The notes below the pieces were generated by a model. It did no database searches and was not told where the DNA came from. It worked only from the letters and a program-made list of their open reading frames with translations. A stretch of DNA of 64,000 nucleotides from Mariannaea sp. PMI_226 (lineage: Eukaryota; Ascomycota; Sordariomycetes; Hypocreales; Nectriaceae), in the NCBI GenBank assembly GCA_024336345.1, contig JANFOG010000007.1, forward strand, positions 2,232,001-2,296,000, written 5' to 3'. A program made the position numbers and the translations under genes. Of this stretch, positions 34,856 through 46,477 are shown one piece after another. Every line of letters starts with the position of its first letter. The first letter of the stretch is position 1.

Positions 34856-35612
34856 ATGTCAAGCTACAGCAACCTTGGCGTTGGTGACTTCACTACCATC
34901 AATGCCGCAACCAATGCGGCCGGGGTTAGTGGTGGAGTCGACACGCCTCTTGGCCCAGGATTACTCTCTGGCAACCTGAGCGAACCAGGCGAGCCAGCAA
35001 GGTATTAATTCTTTTTTTTTTTTTGCTGACCAAATCTGTCCTGGACATATGTCTAGACACATCTCGGCTATTAATCCTAGTGGCTATCAATGCATGCACA
35101 TTGAATGTGGAGAGATCTTGCAGTCCAAGACGGCCCTCGATCTTCATGGCAGATCCATGCACCATCAGCCATTTGCATGCTCTTGTGGTATTCGATTCTC
35201 CAGATCTGATGTTCTGGAACGTCACGTGAGGACACAAAATTCGGACCATGGAGCGTATCCTTGCCCTTACTGCTCTCATCATTCGGGGCAGGCCGCATTC
35301 AAGCGACAAGACCATCTCACCCAACATCTCAAGGGATACCACAAGCATGACAACGTAGAGTCTCATCATGGTATTTCAAGAGTTGGTACAGAGGGTAATA
35401 ATGGGTTTGCTTGCTATGACGATGAATGCTTCACTCACGGCGAGTTCTTTTTTGTCTGCAAGGCAGACTACAATAAGCATATTCGACAGATGCACGCAGA
35501 CAGGCTTTTTTCGTGCAGCGTGGTTGGATGTGATCGAACTGGTGGTAAAGGTTACTTGAGAAAGCAGGATTTGGACAAGCACTTGCGATTGAAGCATATG
35601 AGAGATGTGTAG
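34856..35612 (+). CDS. C2H2 zinc-finger protein (233 residues)
   Basis: Exon 1 (34856-35001) has a near-ideal start context (CCACCATGTC). A 55-nt intron (35002-35056) has a CTGAC branch and ends TCTAG. Exon 2 (35057-35612) completes the frame, with phases in agreement. The first 50 residues are Gly/Ser/Ala-rich. They are followed by several Cys/His clusters: CMHIECGE...HGRSMH; CSCGIRFSRSDVLERH; CPYC...HLTQHLKGYH; and CSVVGCDRTGGKGYLRKQDLDKHLRLKH. It is probably a nuclear DNA-binding regulator. The finger spacing is irregular, so some fingers may be degenerate. Target genes are unknown. Confidence 0.8.
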
Positions 35613-36907
35613 ATTGGAGTAGTTAATTTACTTAGGGAGACGATAGGGACAATACAAAATTATTGACAGGGGAAAATGGCAAACAAGATTTTTTCAATGC
35701 ATTAGACTATGAACTAACGATCCATCCATAATGCAGGCTACAAGTCAACTGGAGCTGTGGTGAACTCGGGAGTGTTCGCGAGGAGTTCACGAGCAAATCT
35801 GTGGTACTTATAGAAATTTGTTGTATAGTTCACGATCATGTTGCTAATGATCGGTGAGAAATTTGAGCCTCTTTTGGTTAAATGGATCGTCTAGAAAGGG
35901 TTTTGAGTGGGAAATACCCTTAAACAAAGTTATAGACCTGGTGATTCCCAAGAGATTTGTTGACTTCCTGATGCAGTAATAATTGTGAAAGCCATTGCTA
36001 CATCCAGCATTGTGCAGCCAATAACATCTTAGAATCGGATCCACTCGATAAGTCTTCTTACTGTATGTTAGTCAGCGTCTTTTTTGTAGAAGTAGCTTTG
36101 GTTCGACCCGTGGCCATTCAGCCTATTAGAAAGCGTTATTTGAGGATACTACATTGGGTAGCTGCCTTTCATATTGGCAATTGCCCCTTTTGGACTTGAG
36201 CAATTGTCTCTTGTAGAATAGCTTCCTTGTTGGGGGGCATATTGATTGGTTGGATTGGAATGACAGTGACGAGAAAGAGATATAATTGGCTGGCGGCATG
36301 TTTTGTTCAAACCAGACGAAATGCTCATTCAAATGTGTGAAAAAAAGGTCGAAGTGTTGAGCTGCTGTGAGCCGGACTGCGGAACAGTCATATGAAGAGT
36401 TGTGGATATAACTGTGTTTGGAATAGTGACTACATTAAGCACCTTTCGTCAAGGGTGGCCGGTTGAGTTGTGGCCGAAATGACAAGGTTTCACTTAGTCA
36501 TCGTGACAACTCGTATCTTTTACGTACCAAGGGCGCTAGAACATGTATGTTCGCTACCTCTAGGTACTTTAGGCACGCACCTCACACGCGAGCATCGCAA
36601 AAAGCTGCACACTGAGCTACAGGTTACTTATCCTTACAATTGGACTCGGGGGAGGCGAGTTAGTAAGTTGCGCATCAACTATATTGATGACCAACAGGTT
36701 GTCTGACAAATTCTATAGACATCAAACATAGGAACGAGCATATTTTCTGGCAAGATGTTCTGTATATAAATAATCAATAATCCTCCTCTCTTGTTCCAGC
36801 TTGCTTCACACAAACAATTCAGTTCTCTTTACATTCCTACCAGACAGCCTTCTGTACACAACTTAACAATCTATCATTGATCTTTTTATAACCAACAAAA
36901 TATCACA
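35613..36907. other. Intergenic, no gene seen
   Basis: Short frames only. Bases 36780-36907 look like a fungal core promoter with CT-rich stretches upstream of the peroxiredoxin-like gene. Confidence 0.45.
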
Positions 36908-37558
36908 ATGTCTTCGCTCGCATCTCAACTGTCGGCTGTGGCTGAAAACCTCAACCAGGTCGCTCCCGCAAGTGCTATTTCAGCCTTTAACAAATCAATT
37001 GCCGACCTTGAGGCATCCTTCGACACTGAATATTCAACCATCAAAGTTGGAGACACTATGCCCGGATTCAGCCTCTCGAATGCTCTCGACAAAGAGATAA
37101 CTAGTGAGAGCCTTCTCGCCAAAGGCCCAATCCTCATCACTTTTTACCGTGGAGAGTGGTGCCCCTATTGCAACTTGGCTCTTCACTCACTGCAGAAGCA
37201 CATCGATGATTTCCAAGCTAAAGGTGTGACACTCATCGCAATTTCGCCAGAACTGCCCAACCAATCTCTCACCACCACCGAGAAAATGTCCCTCAAGTTT
37301 GAGGTGCTTTCCGATGTTGGCAACAAATTTGCAAAGCAACTTGGTATCCTGTGGAAGCAGCCTGAGTCGCTGCGTCCCATCTTTGGCGATTTCGGGTTGG
37401 ATCTAGAGGCCCGAAATGGCGATGATTCGTTTGAACTGCCTATTCCGACCACACTGTTGGTTGACAAGGAAGGGATTGTCAGAAATATCTATGTCGAACC
37501 TGATTACAGAAAGCGATTGGAGCCTTCTACCGCCCTGGAGTGGGTTAACTCGATGTAA
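36908..37558 (+). CDS. Peroxiredoxin-like (AhpC/TSA-type) thioredoxin-fold protein
   Basis: Intronless, 216 residues. An N-terminal helical segment of about 45 residues is followed by a thioredoxin-like fold: VGDTMPGFSLSNA near 48, then ITFYRGEWCPYCNLAL with the redox motif C-P-Y-C at about residues 85-88, TLIAISPELP near 112, and the cis-Pro region LPIPTTLLVDKEGIVR near 176-192. The CxxC at the active site matches the PRX-like2 group of AhpC/TSA proteins rather than classical 2-Cys peroxiredoxins (VCPTE). It probably reduces peroxides or acts as a disulfide reductase in the cytosol. No signal peptide is seen. Confidence 0.88.
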   Translation: MSSLASQLSAVAENLNQVAPASAISAFNKSIADLEASFDTEYSTIKVGDTMPGFSLSNALDKEITSESLLAKGPILITFYRGEWCPYCNLALHSLQKHIDDFQAKGVTLIAISPELPNQSLTTTEKMSLKFEVLSDVGNKFAKQLGILWKQPESLRPIFGDFGLDLEARNGDDSFELPIPTTLLVDKEGIVRNIYVEPDYRKRLEPSTALEWVNSM

Positions 37559-38044
37559 TATAGACTAGAGGATTTGAAAAATAGATGATCGGACATTGTG
37601 TTGACTGCTATAATCTATAAATTTGTGCACATTATTGGTCAAGCAACACAAACTCATGATAGGGGAGCTAATGAATCAGGTCTCGGTGAGGTCATTGCTC
37701 CAAGGAAACATTATTTCGGTTCCCCATATGTCTCGTCACCACAAATTTGCCATTTTAGTGTTTATCCTATATGGTTGTCTTATGACCGAAGGCTGTCATT
37801 GGAAGCGTATGTATCAACCATAGACTAAAAACATGTGTGAATACTTTCTGGGATGCGATATCACCAATAAATCGTCATTGAAGATGGAAGCATCGCAGAG
37901 ACATAACCCTTTGAGCATGGGCTCATGGAAACTTACATATCTCCCTACACACTCTCAGCGGGCAGTTGCATCGATTTTTCTCAGATATATGCAGAGGAGC
38001 TTACTGGTTGTGTAAATCAAAAAGACCACCTCATAATACCCTAA
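37559..38044. other. Intergenic between convergent genes
   Basis: 3' flanks of the peroxiredoxin-like and HET genes. Nothing recognised. Confidence 0.45.
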
Positions 38045-40063
38045 TTAAACCAAGGTTATAGTCCTCCAGCAATCTCTATCTAGCTTAATATTACGTAGCT
38101 CCGAACCAACTTCCGCATCTACATACCCCACTCTCTTCATTTCCAAGTCCCCGTCACCCCCTACCTTGCTTACAAGAATCCCGAAATACCTGCTTGGTCT
38201 CGCAACTGCCTCAACTGCATCGCCTTGAGTGTGTTCTTCTCCCTCTTCCCACCATTCACCTAGTACAAACAACTGAATATCTCCTTTTGTCCAACCCCCA
38301 GCCATTTTCACAGCAAGGTCATAATGATCTATACTGGCCTGAGTCCCTCTTGGGTCTTCAGAGTACCTCGTGAGCACTCGCAGGAATCGAGGTATGCCGT
38401 TGAGATCGTGCCTAACGTCGGGATCTTGAAACTCCTTCTCACATGGTGCGAGGTCGATAAGAGGTCCATGAATGTCTATCCGGGCATTTTCGACTTCTCC
38501 GAATGGCATTTGTTGATTCTTTAGTTTGATATGCCAGTTCTTAACTTCAGCAACATCTTTCCATTCGGTTGAACTGTGGTAGGATGCGGTACCACCATAG
38601 CTGGCCCAGCTCCAGCTCGGTCCAGTATACTCACCAATTGAAGCGGCTTTCCTCTCTCCAAAACTGTGCCATGTCAACCCCCTAATGAGGATATCGCTCC
38701 ATAGCCCTGCTACATATTGAGCCCCGAGTCGTGCTCCAAGTAATCTAGCTAGCCCGCTAATAGCAGGAAGCTTGTCGGTAGCATTTGTAAACTTTCGCTC
38801 GCAATAAGCATAGACTAGTCCTTCCCATATCTCTATTAGCTGCGAGGAATCTGTTCCTTCTTCCACTTGGCTCAAGTCTTGCCACCGGTGCTCAAACCTG
38901 CGACCATCCTCAGCTATGATGCCATGGTTGCATTCGAAATACATCTGTCTGGTATTGTAGTGTATGATACGTCTGGCGAGCACGCGTTCTTGGAATGCCC
39001 AACCGCGCTGGGAAAGTGGCTCCGAATCAAATCGTTCGAACCAGTATTCCTCTTGAGGAAATAGTAATGATGCTTGCACCTGACCCATCTCTGGGAGGTC
39101 AATCAAGGAGCTCGGACGAGACCCGCGAGTATTAAAACAACCTTCTTCAGCATCTGTAGCGTGGTTTGCCGCAATAACTACAAATGCTCCGGAGTATATA
39201 GCGGACATCTGCGTCAACTCGAGCGCCCAGTCGCTTCGATCATCTTGTATGGTACAGAGGCTATCAACCCATAGGTAACGGATGCCTAAATATCGTGTGA
39301 TGATTATAGCATCGCGAATTTTCTTAGGAAGATAAGATAGAGGTACTCCAGATGTTCGTGCTTGTGTTGACTTGAATATTGTAGTTGCCGTTGCAGTTGA
39401 AGGGCCCCAGCGATGGGATAAAGATGCATACTTCCCACTGAGGTCTTGAGTGTTGTCTAGTAGCTTGATGACATCGCCAGACGAGCCGATATCCAGCACT
39501 CGAGAAGGTAGTAAGGCGTCATCTGCGGAGCATCGCTCATGCTTCTCAGTACAAGCATGAAGCCATGAAGCAACGACGTCGAGGCTAGCCTGTGAGCCCG
39601 AGTCCACTTCTATAGGTCTTAAGGGGATTTTTTCCGCCAAGACAGTACCGGCCTTGACACTAAAACTGACCCCTGTGAGCAATGTCACCTCTGCCCATAA
39701 TGGAGAGCGAGTTAAAACAATAAATCCATCCGCACCATTGAACCTCTTTGCTAGCCACAGCCTCGAATCTTGGGGAATCGCCTCTTCCCATTCATCTTCT
39801 GGAACGGTTTTCTTAGCTTCTTCGTAATGGTCAATCCAAATCCGAGCCCCATCCTGTGCGAGGTTGCAGAGTGGACATCCAGATTTGGCGGACTGGGCTA
39901 GGGCGTTTAGGTTCTCATGCCACGGAAAGCCAACTTCTTCGAGGTCATTGGCCTCCAGTCTAATCAATTCGTTATGACCGGCTATTGCACCCCGATGGGA
40001 GGGTTCGCTAAGATTAGGGAGAGTGTGGAAGGGAATACTAGAGCAAAGTGTACAGAGAGCCAT
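38045..40063 (-). CDS. HET-domain protein (heterokaryon incompatibility type)
   Basis: 672 residues from the ATG at 40063 (MALCTLCSSIPFHTL). The upstream ATG at 40159 adds 32 residues that look like leader. A Cys-containing N-terminus (GCPLCNLA near 60) is followed by the HET domain at about 205-360: YASLSHRWGP, LPKKIRDAIIITRYLGIRYLWVDSLCTIQ, then MSAIYSGAFVVIAAN and GWAFQERVLARRIIHY. The C-terminal half is variable, with PSWSWASY as is usual in this family. HET domains (a TIR-like fold) trigger cell death on non-self fusion, although many family members have no proven role. Intronless here. Confidence 0.92.
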   Translation of the reverse strand: MALCTLCSSIPFHTLPNLSEPSHRGAIAGHNELIRLEANDLEEVGFPWHENLNALAQSAKSGCPLCNLAQDGARIWIDHYEEAKKTVPEDEWEEAIPQDSRLWLAKRFNGADGFIVLTRSPLWAEVTLLTGVSFSVKAGTVLAEKIPLRPIEVDSGSQASLDVVASWLHACTEKHERCSADDALLPSRVLDIGSSGDVIKLLDNTQDLSGKYASLSHRWGPSTATATTIFKSTQARTSGVPLSYLPKKIRDAIIITRYLGIRYLWVDSLCTIQDDRSDWALELTQMSAIYSGAFVVIAANHATDAEEGCFNTRGSRPSSLIDLPEMGQVQASLLFPQEEYWFERFDSEPLSQRGWAFQERVLARRIIHYNTRQMYFECNHGIIAEDGRRFEHRWQDLSQVEEGTDSSQLIEIWEGLVYAYCERKFTNATDKLPAISGLARLLGARLGAQYVAGLWSDILIRGLTWHSFGERKAASIGEYTGPSWSWASYGGTASYHSSTEWKDVAEVKNWHIKLKNQQMPFGEVENARIDIHGPLIDLAPCEKEFQDPDVRHDLNGIPRFLRVLTRYSEDPRGTQASIDHYDLAVKMAGGWTKGDIQLFVLGEWWEEGEEHTQGDAVEAVARPSRYFGILVSKVGGDGDLEMKRVGYVDAEVGSELRNIKLDRDCWRTITLV

Positions 40064-40856
40064 GTTCGTGCGATAATAAAATGTGAGGATAGTTGAGTGG
40101 TGGGTCAAAATGTGGTATAGGAGCTGAGAGGAGGTCTTATATACATACCACGACTTCAACTCTTACCATAAATGTAAGGCAGAATTCTATTTGTTTCGCT
40201 GCGCCCTATGGAGCCTTCCCCAGTTTCTTGAGGCATGCCACACCTCGCGTCAGATAAAAGGGAACTTTTGTTCTCTTGATCCCAATTATAGGACGGCTTA
40301 CGGAGCACCCAAAAGAACTCGACTTAATGGGCAATATATTTAGCTATCTTAGCCCAGGTACCTAAACTGAATCAAAATTCATTAATAATCTAATAGAATA
40401 CAACATTATGGTCTAACATTTAGTGTTGTTTTGAATATATACACACATAGATACACTTGCAATTATTCTATAAATTTATTTCAACTTACTCTATTATTTT
40501 TGTTTTACAGTCTCTGCTCGTGGACAGGATTAATAGCATAGCAATAAGTGCTCTAGACAACTGTAGGACGGACGCACGCTTGATCTCTCCTTAGTTATTC
40601 TGACTTGGTAGGATAAAGTGAAGCCTGATTATCTAAACATCAGCAGTGGTTATAAAATACTACCTGGGAGTGGAGCATGAGTCTAGTATCACTATTCTAG
40701 CATTGTCATTTGCTCCTAACCCCTACCTAATTAAAAGTCCTTGTAAACATAAGTGGGGAGTATCTACCTTGATTATTCATACAGAAAGTCGACTAATCTC
40801 TGGCCATTATATAAGATCAGATGTATACTATCAAGTATTCCACCTTCTGACAAAAG
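40064..40856. other. Intergenic, AT-rich, no gene seen
   Basis: AT-rich around 40360-40520. Promoter side of the HET gene and 3' flank of the epoxide hydrolase. Confidence 0.45.
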
Positions 40857-42202
40857 TTACCGTCCAAAGGCTTTCGTTCCTGAAAGTTCCTTGTTCCCAA
40901 ACCACTCCCAGATGTCCTGGAGCAAGAGACCTGGCACCTCATAGGCCGCAAAGTGACCACCGTGTTCGTGCACATTCCTCTTTATAACGTTGCCTCCACG
41001 TTGGGCCCAGTCTAAGGGCATACGATATGTGATATCGTAGGGGAATTGGCTGATAGCCACCGGCACCTCCACCAATGGGAGAGTGCCAAAGTCGGGGCCT
41101 TCAAGAGCCCCGTCGTTACCTACCTCCCTGTAAAAGCGCAGACCGCCGTAGGGTCCCTGTATATAGTACATCATGGACCAGGTGATGATCTCCTCGGGTG
41201 TCCAGGCCATGATTGACGGGTCAATGACTTCCGCCATCAAAGCATAGATCCACATGGCATTACCTAGCGGCGAATCCGACAGAGCAAAGGCCGCTGTAAG
41301 TGGCTGTGTCTCTTGCAAAATGCGATACCCAGATGCCTGGTTGATATATGTCTCCAAAACCTTGATGTAGGTAACTTCGTCAGGAGTCGCTAGCCCTTCT
41401 GAAAGCTTGCGAATGTCATTCTCTCCTGGCTGGATGATCCAGAAGTTGCTGAGCGCTGAGACGACATTCTTGGGAAAATTATGAGCCTGGAAACGAAGGA
41501 TGACGCCGCCAAAATCTCCGCCTTGGATGACATATTTGTCGTACCCGAGCTGGTTCATCAGCGCGTTAAAGGCGTGCGAGGTTTCAACCGGTCCGAAACC
41601 TGGGTGTTGAGGTGCGGGAGAAAATCCAAATCCGGGTATGGAGGGAGCAACTACGTGAAAAGCTGGCACAGATCGATTGGGTGGGTTTGTCAAGCCATCA
41701 ATGATGTTGCCGACTTCAAGAAACGAGCCTGGCCAGCCGTGTATGAAGAGCAGAGGAATGGCGTCTTTGCGCGATGAGCGGTGGTGAACAAAGTGCAGCG
41801 GTACCGGATAGGTTTTCTTCTCAATAACCGGTTCAACAATTGTTGTGAATTGTTTGAACCTAGTCAATCACTGTTAGTGCTTTAAAGACAAACTCCCGTC
41901 AATATGCAGTCTTACTTTTTATTAATGGATGCTTCGGTTTTGTTCCAGTCATATTCGTTGGCCCAATAATCTCGCACGGCGGTAAAATTTTCACTGCTCG
42001 GGCCTTCACCCGTCGCTCCTATAAACACGGGAGCTCTAGAGTGAGCGGCTCGCTGTCTTGTTTCGTCAATGAAATTTCGGTCAACATGAATATTGAACGC
42101 CTTGGGCGACTTGCTGAAAGTTGCGTTGACATTTGGAAGGGAAAACGCGTCCGCCGCAGCGCAGACGACGCTGCAGAGCGTAAACACGAGCAGGGTAATC
42201 AT
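40857..42202 (-). CDS. Secreted epoxide hydrolase (alpha/beta-hydrolase with N-terminal EHN domain)
   Basis: Two exons (42202-41916 and 41859-40857) separated by a 56-nt intron with a GTAAGA donor, CTAAC branch and CTAG acceptor give 429 residues. A signal peptide (MITLLVFTLCSVVCAAADA) is followed by the EHN domain (FNIHVDRNFIDETRQRA...YWANEYDW). The hydrolase core has the oxyanion HGWPGS, PSIPGFGFS, the nucleophile Asp in QGGDFGG (about 211) and the catalytic His in HEHGGHFAAYEVP (about 398). Members hydrolyse epoxides to diols. Secreted fungal forms may detoxify or process lipid or terpene epoxides. No neighbouring biosynthetic gene is seen. Confidence 0.92.
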
Positions 42203-43873
42203 TTTGGGCGTTGCTGGCTAAGCTCATGATGCAGATTCTAACGAGGCAGTTTCTTATTTATCTATATGCGCATCCAGCCTGGATGACCGGCATTGCACAT
42301 GGAAATCGCCATCACCAACTTGAAATGGCGCGAGTATGGTAGCCGTCATTATGGGTCTGCTGCTGTCGATCTTCTTCATGAACCGTATATCTGTATCCGG
42401 ACCCGCTCGGAAAGACAACACAAGATCACAGGGTAACATCAGGATTGGCCCGAGATGCATTTTCCTCATTTATTTTCTCTGAGCACTTAACAGGCCAGAG
42501 GAAAACGGAGGAACTCAAACAGTCCGTCAATTAGCGAATCCCGTCCCGCTAATATTTCCGGGAGGCAATCGGATATCCAGAGCAAATCCTGTGTCATCGT
42601 AGCCCGCCGTGGCAGAACATATCCGGCTTAGAAATCATGCATGTTCATTTTTGCGTGTAACCTTCCTCGCGCATTTCGGTTTTAATTTGCGTCCAAGATT
42701 GCTGGTAACATAGTCAGCGTCCTTGCTCTCGTAAGGTTGGTGGGTGATGCCCTTGGTGGAGGTGCGAGGATATGAAACCGAGCTGGGCAGATCGGCTGCA
42801 TTGCAAGGCAAGGCTTTGTTCAGAATTATAACAATGGAAACAATATGGAGACTTTCATAGCTTTTGTGTGTACTCACCTTGAATAAACGCATTTGGAAGG
42901 ATTAGGCAATGAGGAAGTAGTCGTGAATTTGTGATTAAGAGACGTATGAAGCGTTTCGCTTGGAGAAAAAGCCATTTGGTGACGATGAAGCTAAGTTAAT
43001 TGCTCTCCCAGTTGTGGCAGAAATGATACAATCATCGGGTCTTGTTTTACTAGCATTGACCAGACAATGGAGAAGCAAAAAAAAAATATCCTTTACCAAT
43101 TTGCTCCATTGAACTAGAAACAGCTGAACAGCCCAGGCTTCTGTCACTGTTGAAGAGTTCCCGTTCACAACCTCCAAGAACGCTTCGGGCCGCTGTCGCT
43201 CATTTGCGGGACGGCCTAATGGGACGGGTTGGGCGCGGAAGTGGTGGATGGCTCCTGACGGGCTATCACGCCACCAACGAAGGTCCCGTCCCGTCGTGGC
43301 TTGCAGAGGCAGAGTACCTACGGAAGCACTAAATCACACGCTAACCAGAGCCTGCCATCTCCACCATTCGCGCCACTCCCGCTCTCTCCAGCGCTCTGAG
43401 CTAGGGCTGATTTGCCTGCTGTAACTTCTAGATCTTATGCCTTGACAAGCACAGCCAAGGTCAAATGGGAAAAGTGTGGTTCTTGTCACACTAAAGCATA
43501 TAAGGGGGGGAAAAAGAAGAGAAATAGAAAAGTGCCTTGTTTGCCCTTGAGTGGATAGTACTGCTTTGACTCTTGAAAGCCACTAATTAATTTACAAGAC
43601 GAAATGCAGTAATTGAGAGCTGCGCTTTTCATCGTCTTGTTTGCGAGGGCTGTTTGGCCAATCAGAGAATAGCCCTCTGCTTACGTGGCGCAACACCTCA
43701 CAGGGAGTAAATGCACAACACCAACCAGCAACAACATCGCCACCATTACATTATAGAGAGACATTTTCCTAGTTCTTGATCGCAGCTCAACGCACAAATA
43801 CCATCCAGAGAGGGCTGACCTATTCACAGTAGTTTTTCTTCCCCTTCAAAGGACTCAATAGCAGCAAACGACC
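42203..43873. other. Intergenic with one possible small spliced gene on the minus strand
   Basis: A minus-strand frame of about 85 codons ends at 42635 (NLGRKLKPKCARK near the end) and reads as coding. A GTGAGT donor at about 42877 and a GCAATGCAG acceptor at about 42807 suggest an intron, with an upstream ATG (MAFSPSETLHTS) at about 42976. The frames on the two sides do not join without a shift, so I cannot close a gene. Bases 43500-43870 are the promoter of the F-box gene. Confidence 0.35.
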
Positions 43874-45232
43874 ATGGGTTCCAGGCTGGAGAATTGCCCC
43901 AACGAAATTATCGAAGCGATTTCTCAGTTGCTAGAGTTGGAAGATATCCGGAACCTGCGACTGTCGAGCAAATCGTTATCTCAGAAAACCTTGCACGGGC
44001 GCTTTCGCTACTTCTGCCATTCAAAACATCTTGACATTAGGGATGAGGCCTTGCGAGGTTTTATTGGTGTCTTTCAGAGTCAGGCTGACCTACCTCCGGT
44101 CAAAGAGTTGTATCTTTTTGGCTTGGTGTGGAAGCAAGATCAGCCGCACCATGATCCAGAAGAAGAGAGCAGTCTGCTTGTGGAAGCATTTAATGAGATC
44201 GCTAAGCGCAGCACGGATGGATGCCTCAAGTCGCTCACGCTTAGGCTGGCTGTTATCCGCAGTGATGGCACCAGAGTGCTGCCCGTGCAAGTAGATGACA
44301 CACCAGAAAGAGTGGTTTCCATCGCACCGAGGGGTACTACCATACCGAAAAGCGTCTGGTCTTGTGCAACTGAGACATGGAATACAACATTGCGAGCCTT
44401 GGCGGCGAGTCACTTGCGGGTTGAGAGCATCAACGGGTTCAACGAAGCAGACATGGTTCGGTGCAGCATACCGTGTGATTGGCTCGGCGTAGATTATTGC
44501 TATGGCCTTGGACTTGCAGAGTCGCTAAAGCCCCTGAAGTCTCTCTCGCTCAGTATCAGTGACAAGATCTTTAACCTAAAAAAGGAGAGCAATATTGCCT
44601 TTTCAGTCGGAGAAGACAGTGACGACAGCGAGTATGGTTCGACCAGAGATTACCGAGCTGAGGCCGCCGAAGAAGAGAATTTTACTGGCATCGCGAAACT
44701 CCTCAGGCTGTGCCCACATCTTGAATACCTCGACCTGCACTATTTCCACATGTATAATAGGAAAATAAATGTGCATACCGAGTTCGACTCCGAGAGGATC
44801 TTGCGAAATGTGGTAGAGCTGGACAAGTTACCTAGGCTGATGGAGTGCAAACTCCGTGGCATAACGGCCAATGGAGAAGACTTGCTTCGTTTCCTCACAC
44901 GGACACGGCCGTGTCACTTGTCGCTGGAAACTATTCACTTGAGTCGAGGGACATTTGGTCCAATAATTGAATACTGCAGGAGTGAGGAGGCTGACATGAA
45001 GGAATTGCTCTTGGACTCTCTCTATGAGCCGGCAGAGAGTGGTCGCAATAACATCATCCACTTTACTGGTCTTCAGGGGTCTCTAAGAGCTGGCCCTGGC
45101 GCCAGCGAGAAAATACTACGGGACAGAGATACAATGAGACAGTCGATTCCGTTTTTCTCATCACGCCCGGCGTTTGTCACTGCTCCGTGGAAATCGGCGC
45201 GTACCACGAGACAGCGATTAGAATATGGCTGA
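43874..45232 (+). CDS. F-box protein, LRR-like C-terminal part
   Basis: Intronless, 452 residues, with the ATG at 43874 (CGACCATGG). The N-terminal F-box at about 5-45 (LENCPNEIIEAISQLLELEDIRNLRLSSKSL) would bind Skp1 and make this a substrate receptor of an SCF ubiquitin ligase. The rest has Leu-rich, degenerate repeats (LKSLTLRLAVI; HLEYLDLHYFHM; LETIHLSRGTFG) typical of the large F-box/LRR-like families of ascomycetes. An acidic loop (EDSDDSEYGS) lies near 255. Substrate unknown. The family expands quickly in fungi. Confidence 0.82.
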   Translation: MGSRLENCPNEIIEAISQLLELEDIRNLRLSSKSLSQKTLHGRFRYFCHSKHLDIRDEALRGFIGVFQSQADLPPVKELYLFGLVWKQDQPHHDPEEESSLLVEAFNEIAKRSTDGCLKSLTLRLAVIRSDGTRVLPVQVDDTPERVVSIAPRGTTIPKSVWSCATETWNTTLRALAASHLRVESINGFNEADMVRCSIPCDWLGVDYCYGLGLAESLKPLKSLSLSISDKIFNLKKESNIAFSVGEDSDDSEYGSTRDYRAEAAEEENFTGIAKLLRLCPHLEYLDLHYFHMYNRKINVHTEFDSERILRNVVELDKLPRLMECKLRGITANGEDLLRFLTRTRPCHLSLETIHLSRGTFGPIIEYCRSEEADMKELLLDSLYEPAESGRNNIIHFTGLQGSLRAGPGASEKILRDRDTMRQSIPFFSSRPAFVTAPWKSARTTRQRLEYG

Positions 45233-45963
45233 GACCTGATCGTACCCAGAGAGTTGTATGCCAAAAGTAAACAACTTCAGTGCTGTCCAAATTCTTCTGC
45301 GCACCAAGTTATCAACTGCAGTGCTCGAGATACATGCAATCCACCACTATCCTTTTATTCCCTTCCGGGGTAATAGAAGGACGTAAATTCGGGCACCTCC
45401 CTCTGTAATCTTGCTCTGACTCGCTAGTTGAATCAAGATCTTTACGCTGGCCCAGCTGTCAGCGGTGGATTAACGAACAAGTTGGAGACACAGCAATGAT
45501 GGTCCTATGTATTATTACCTAGTTTAAATAATAATAGGGTATGATAAATTACGAAATAATCTACGGGCTAGGAAAATAGAGACCAGCAAGATACAGCCCA
45601 GATAGTTTGATATATTAATTATGGTAAAAGAAGGCTGAAGTATTTACTGAAATAGTTGGCAGATATCTCTCCGTATTGTTGCCCTATTAACTAGCTGAGC
45701 AGGCAACCTATGGAGGTCATATAGAAATGTACCAAATAGCAATGTAACACATGAGTCATCAAGTTCCAACATATTCAACAAATGAAAGCAGCTTAATTTG
45801 ATAACTTTACTGTTTATATAATAAAGAAAAGAGGAAATTCCCACTCCGCAAATAAGCCACAAAGATCCAGCAATAATCGCAATGGTCGCATTATTCTGTC
45901 GCCACAGATACCCGATATATCACCATATTCTGGTCATGATATCATCACCTTAATGGTGTATCC
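45233..45963. other. Intergenic between convergent genes
   Basis: 3' flanks of the F-box gene and of the small two-exon gene. AT-rich at 45520-45860. Nothing recognised. Confidence 0.45.
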
Positions 45964-46477
45964 TTAAATGGTCCATGCCTCGACGCCCCAATTGCATCCT
46001 CGGGTCTTGTAGGAGGAAAACTCGATAGTGACGGTGGAGCTGCCCACTCCTCCTGAAGTCACCTTGAACCATCCATTGGTCTCGTCATGCCAGTGTGAGC
46101 TGACCCGGAACCCGATAACTGTGCGCCCCTCTCCTCCCAGGGTATGCGAGCCAGTTGTATACTTGGCAAAGGAATAGTCCCTCTCAAAGCTCTCGGTGTG
46201 CCGGCGGACTAGGCTAGAGAGGGAGCCCCAGTTGGAGTGGCCGTCCACTCCCAAAAGACCGGTGGACCATGAAGGTGTGGAGTTAGCCTCAATCCAGTCG
46301 CTTGAAAAGTTAGTTAGAATATGTACGGGACCGCCATGATAAGATCGCCGGGTCAGGATCACCATGGCGGAGGAGTTCAAAGACATACCCAGGGTTCAAG
46401 CCGGTATTAATGTGGGCTTTGGCGTCATTGATCACATCATTCCGCGTAGGAGCAGCACGGCCTGAAGTTCCACTCAT
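45964..46477 (-). CDS. Small two-exon protein (141 residues), unknown
   Basis: Exon 1 (46477-46389) begins MSGTSGRAAPTRNDVIN. The intron is 88 nt (46301-46388) with a GTATGT donor, a doubled CTAAC branch region and a TTTTCAAG acceptor. Exon 2 (46300-45964) joins in phase. The product has no signal peptide. Its C-terminal two-thirds is rich in Gly, Ser, Thr, Trp and His (RVSSHWHDETNGW, CNWGVEAW at the end) and looks beta-strand rich, as in small lectins or cytolysin-like proteins. That is only an impression of composition. The splice signals are clear, so the gene is likely real. Confidence 0.7.
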
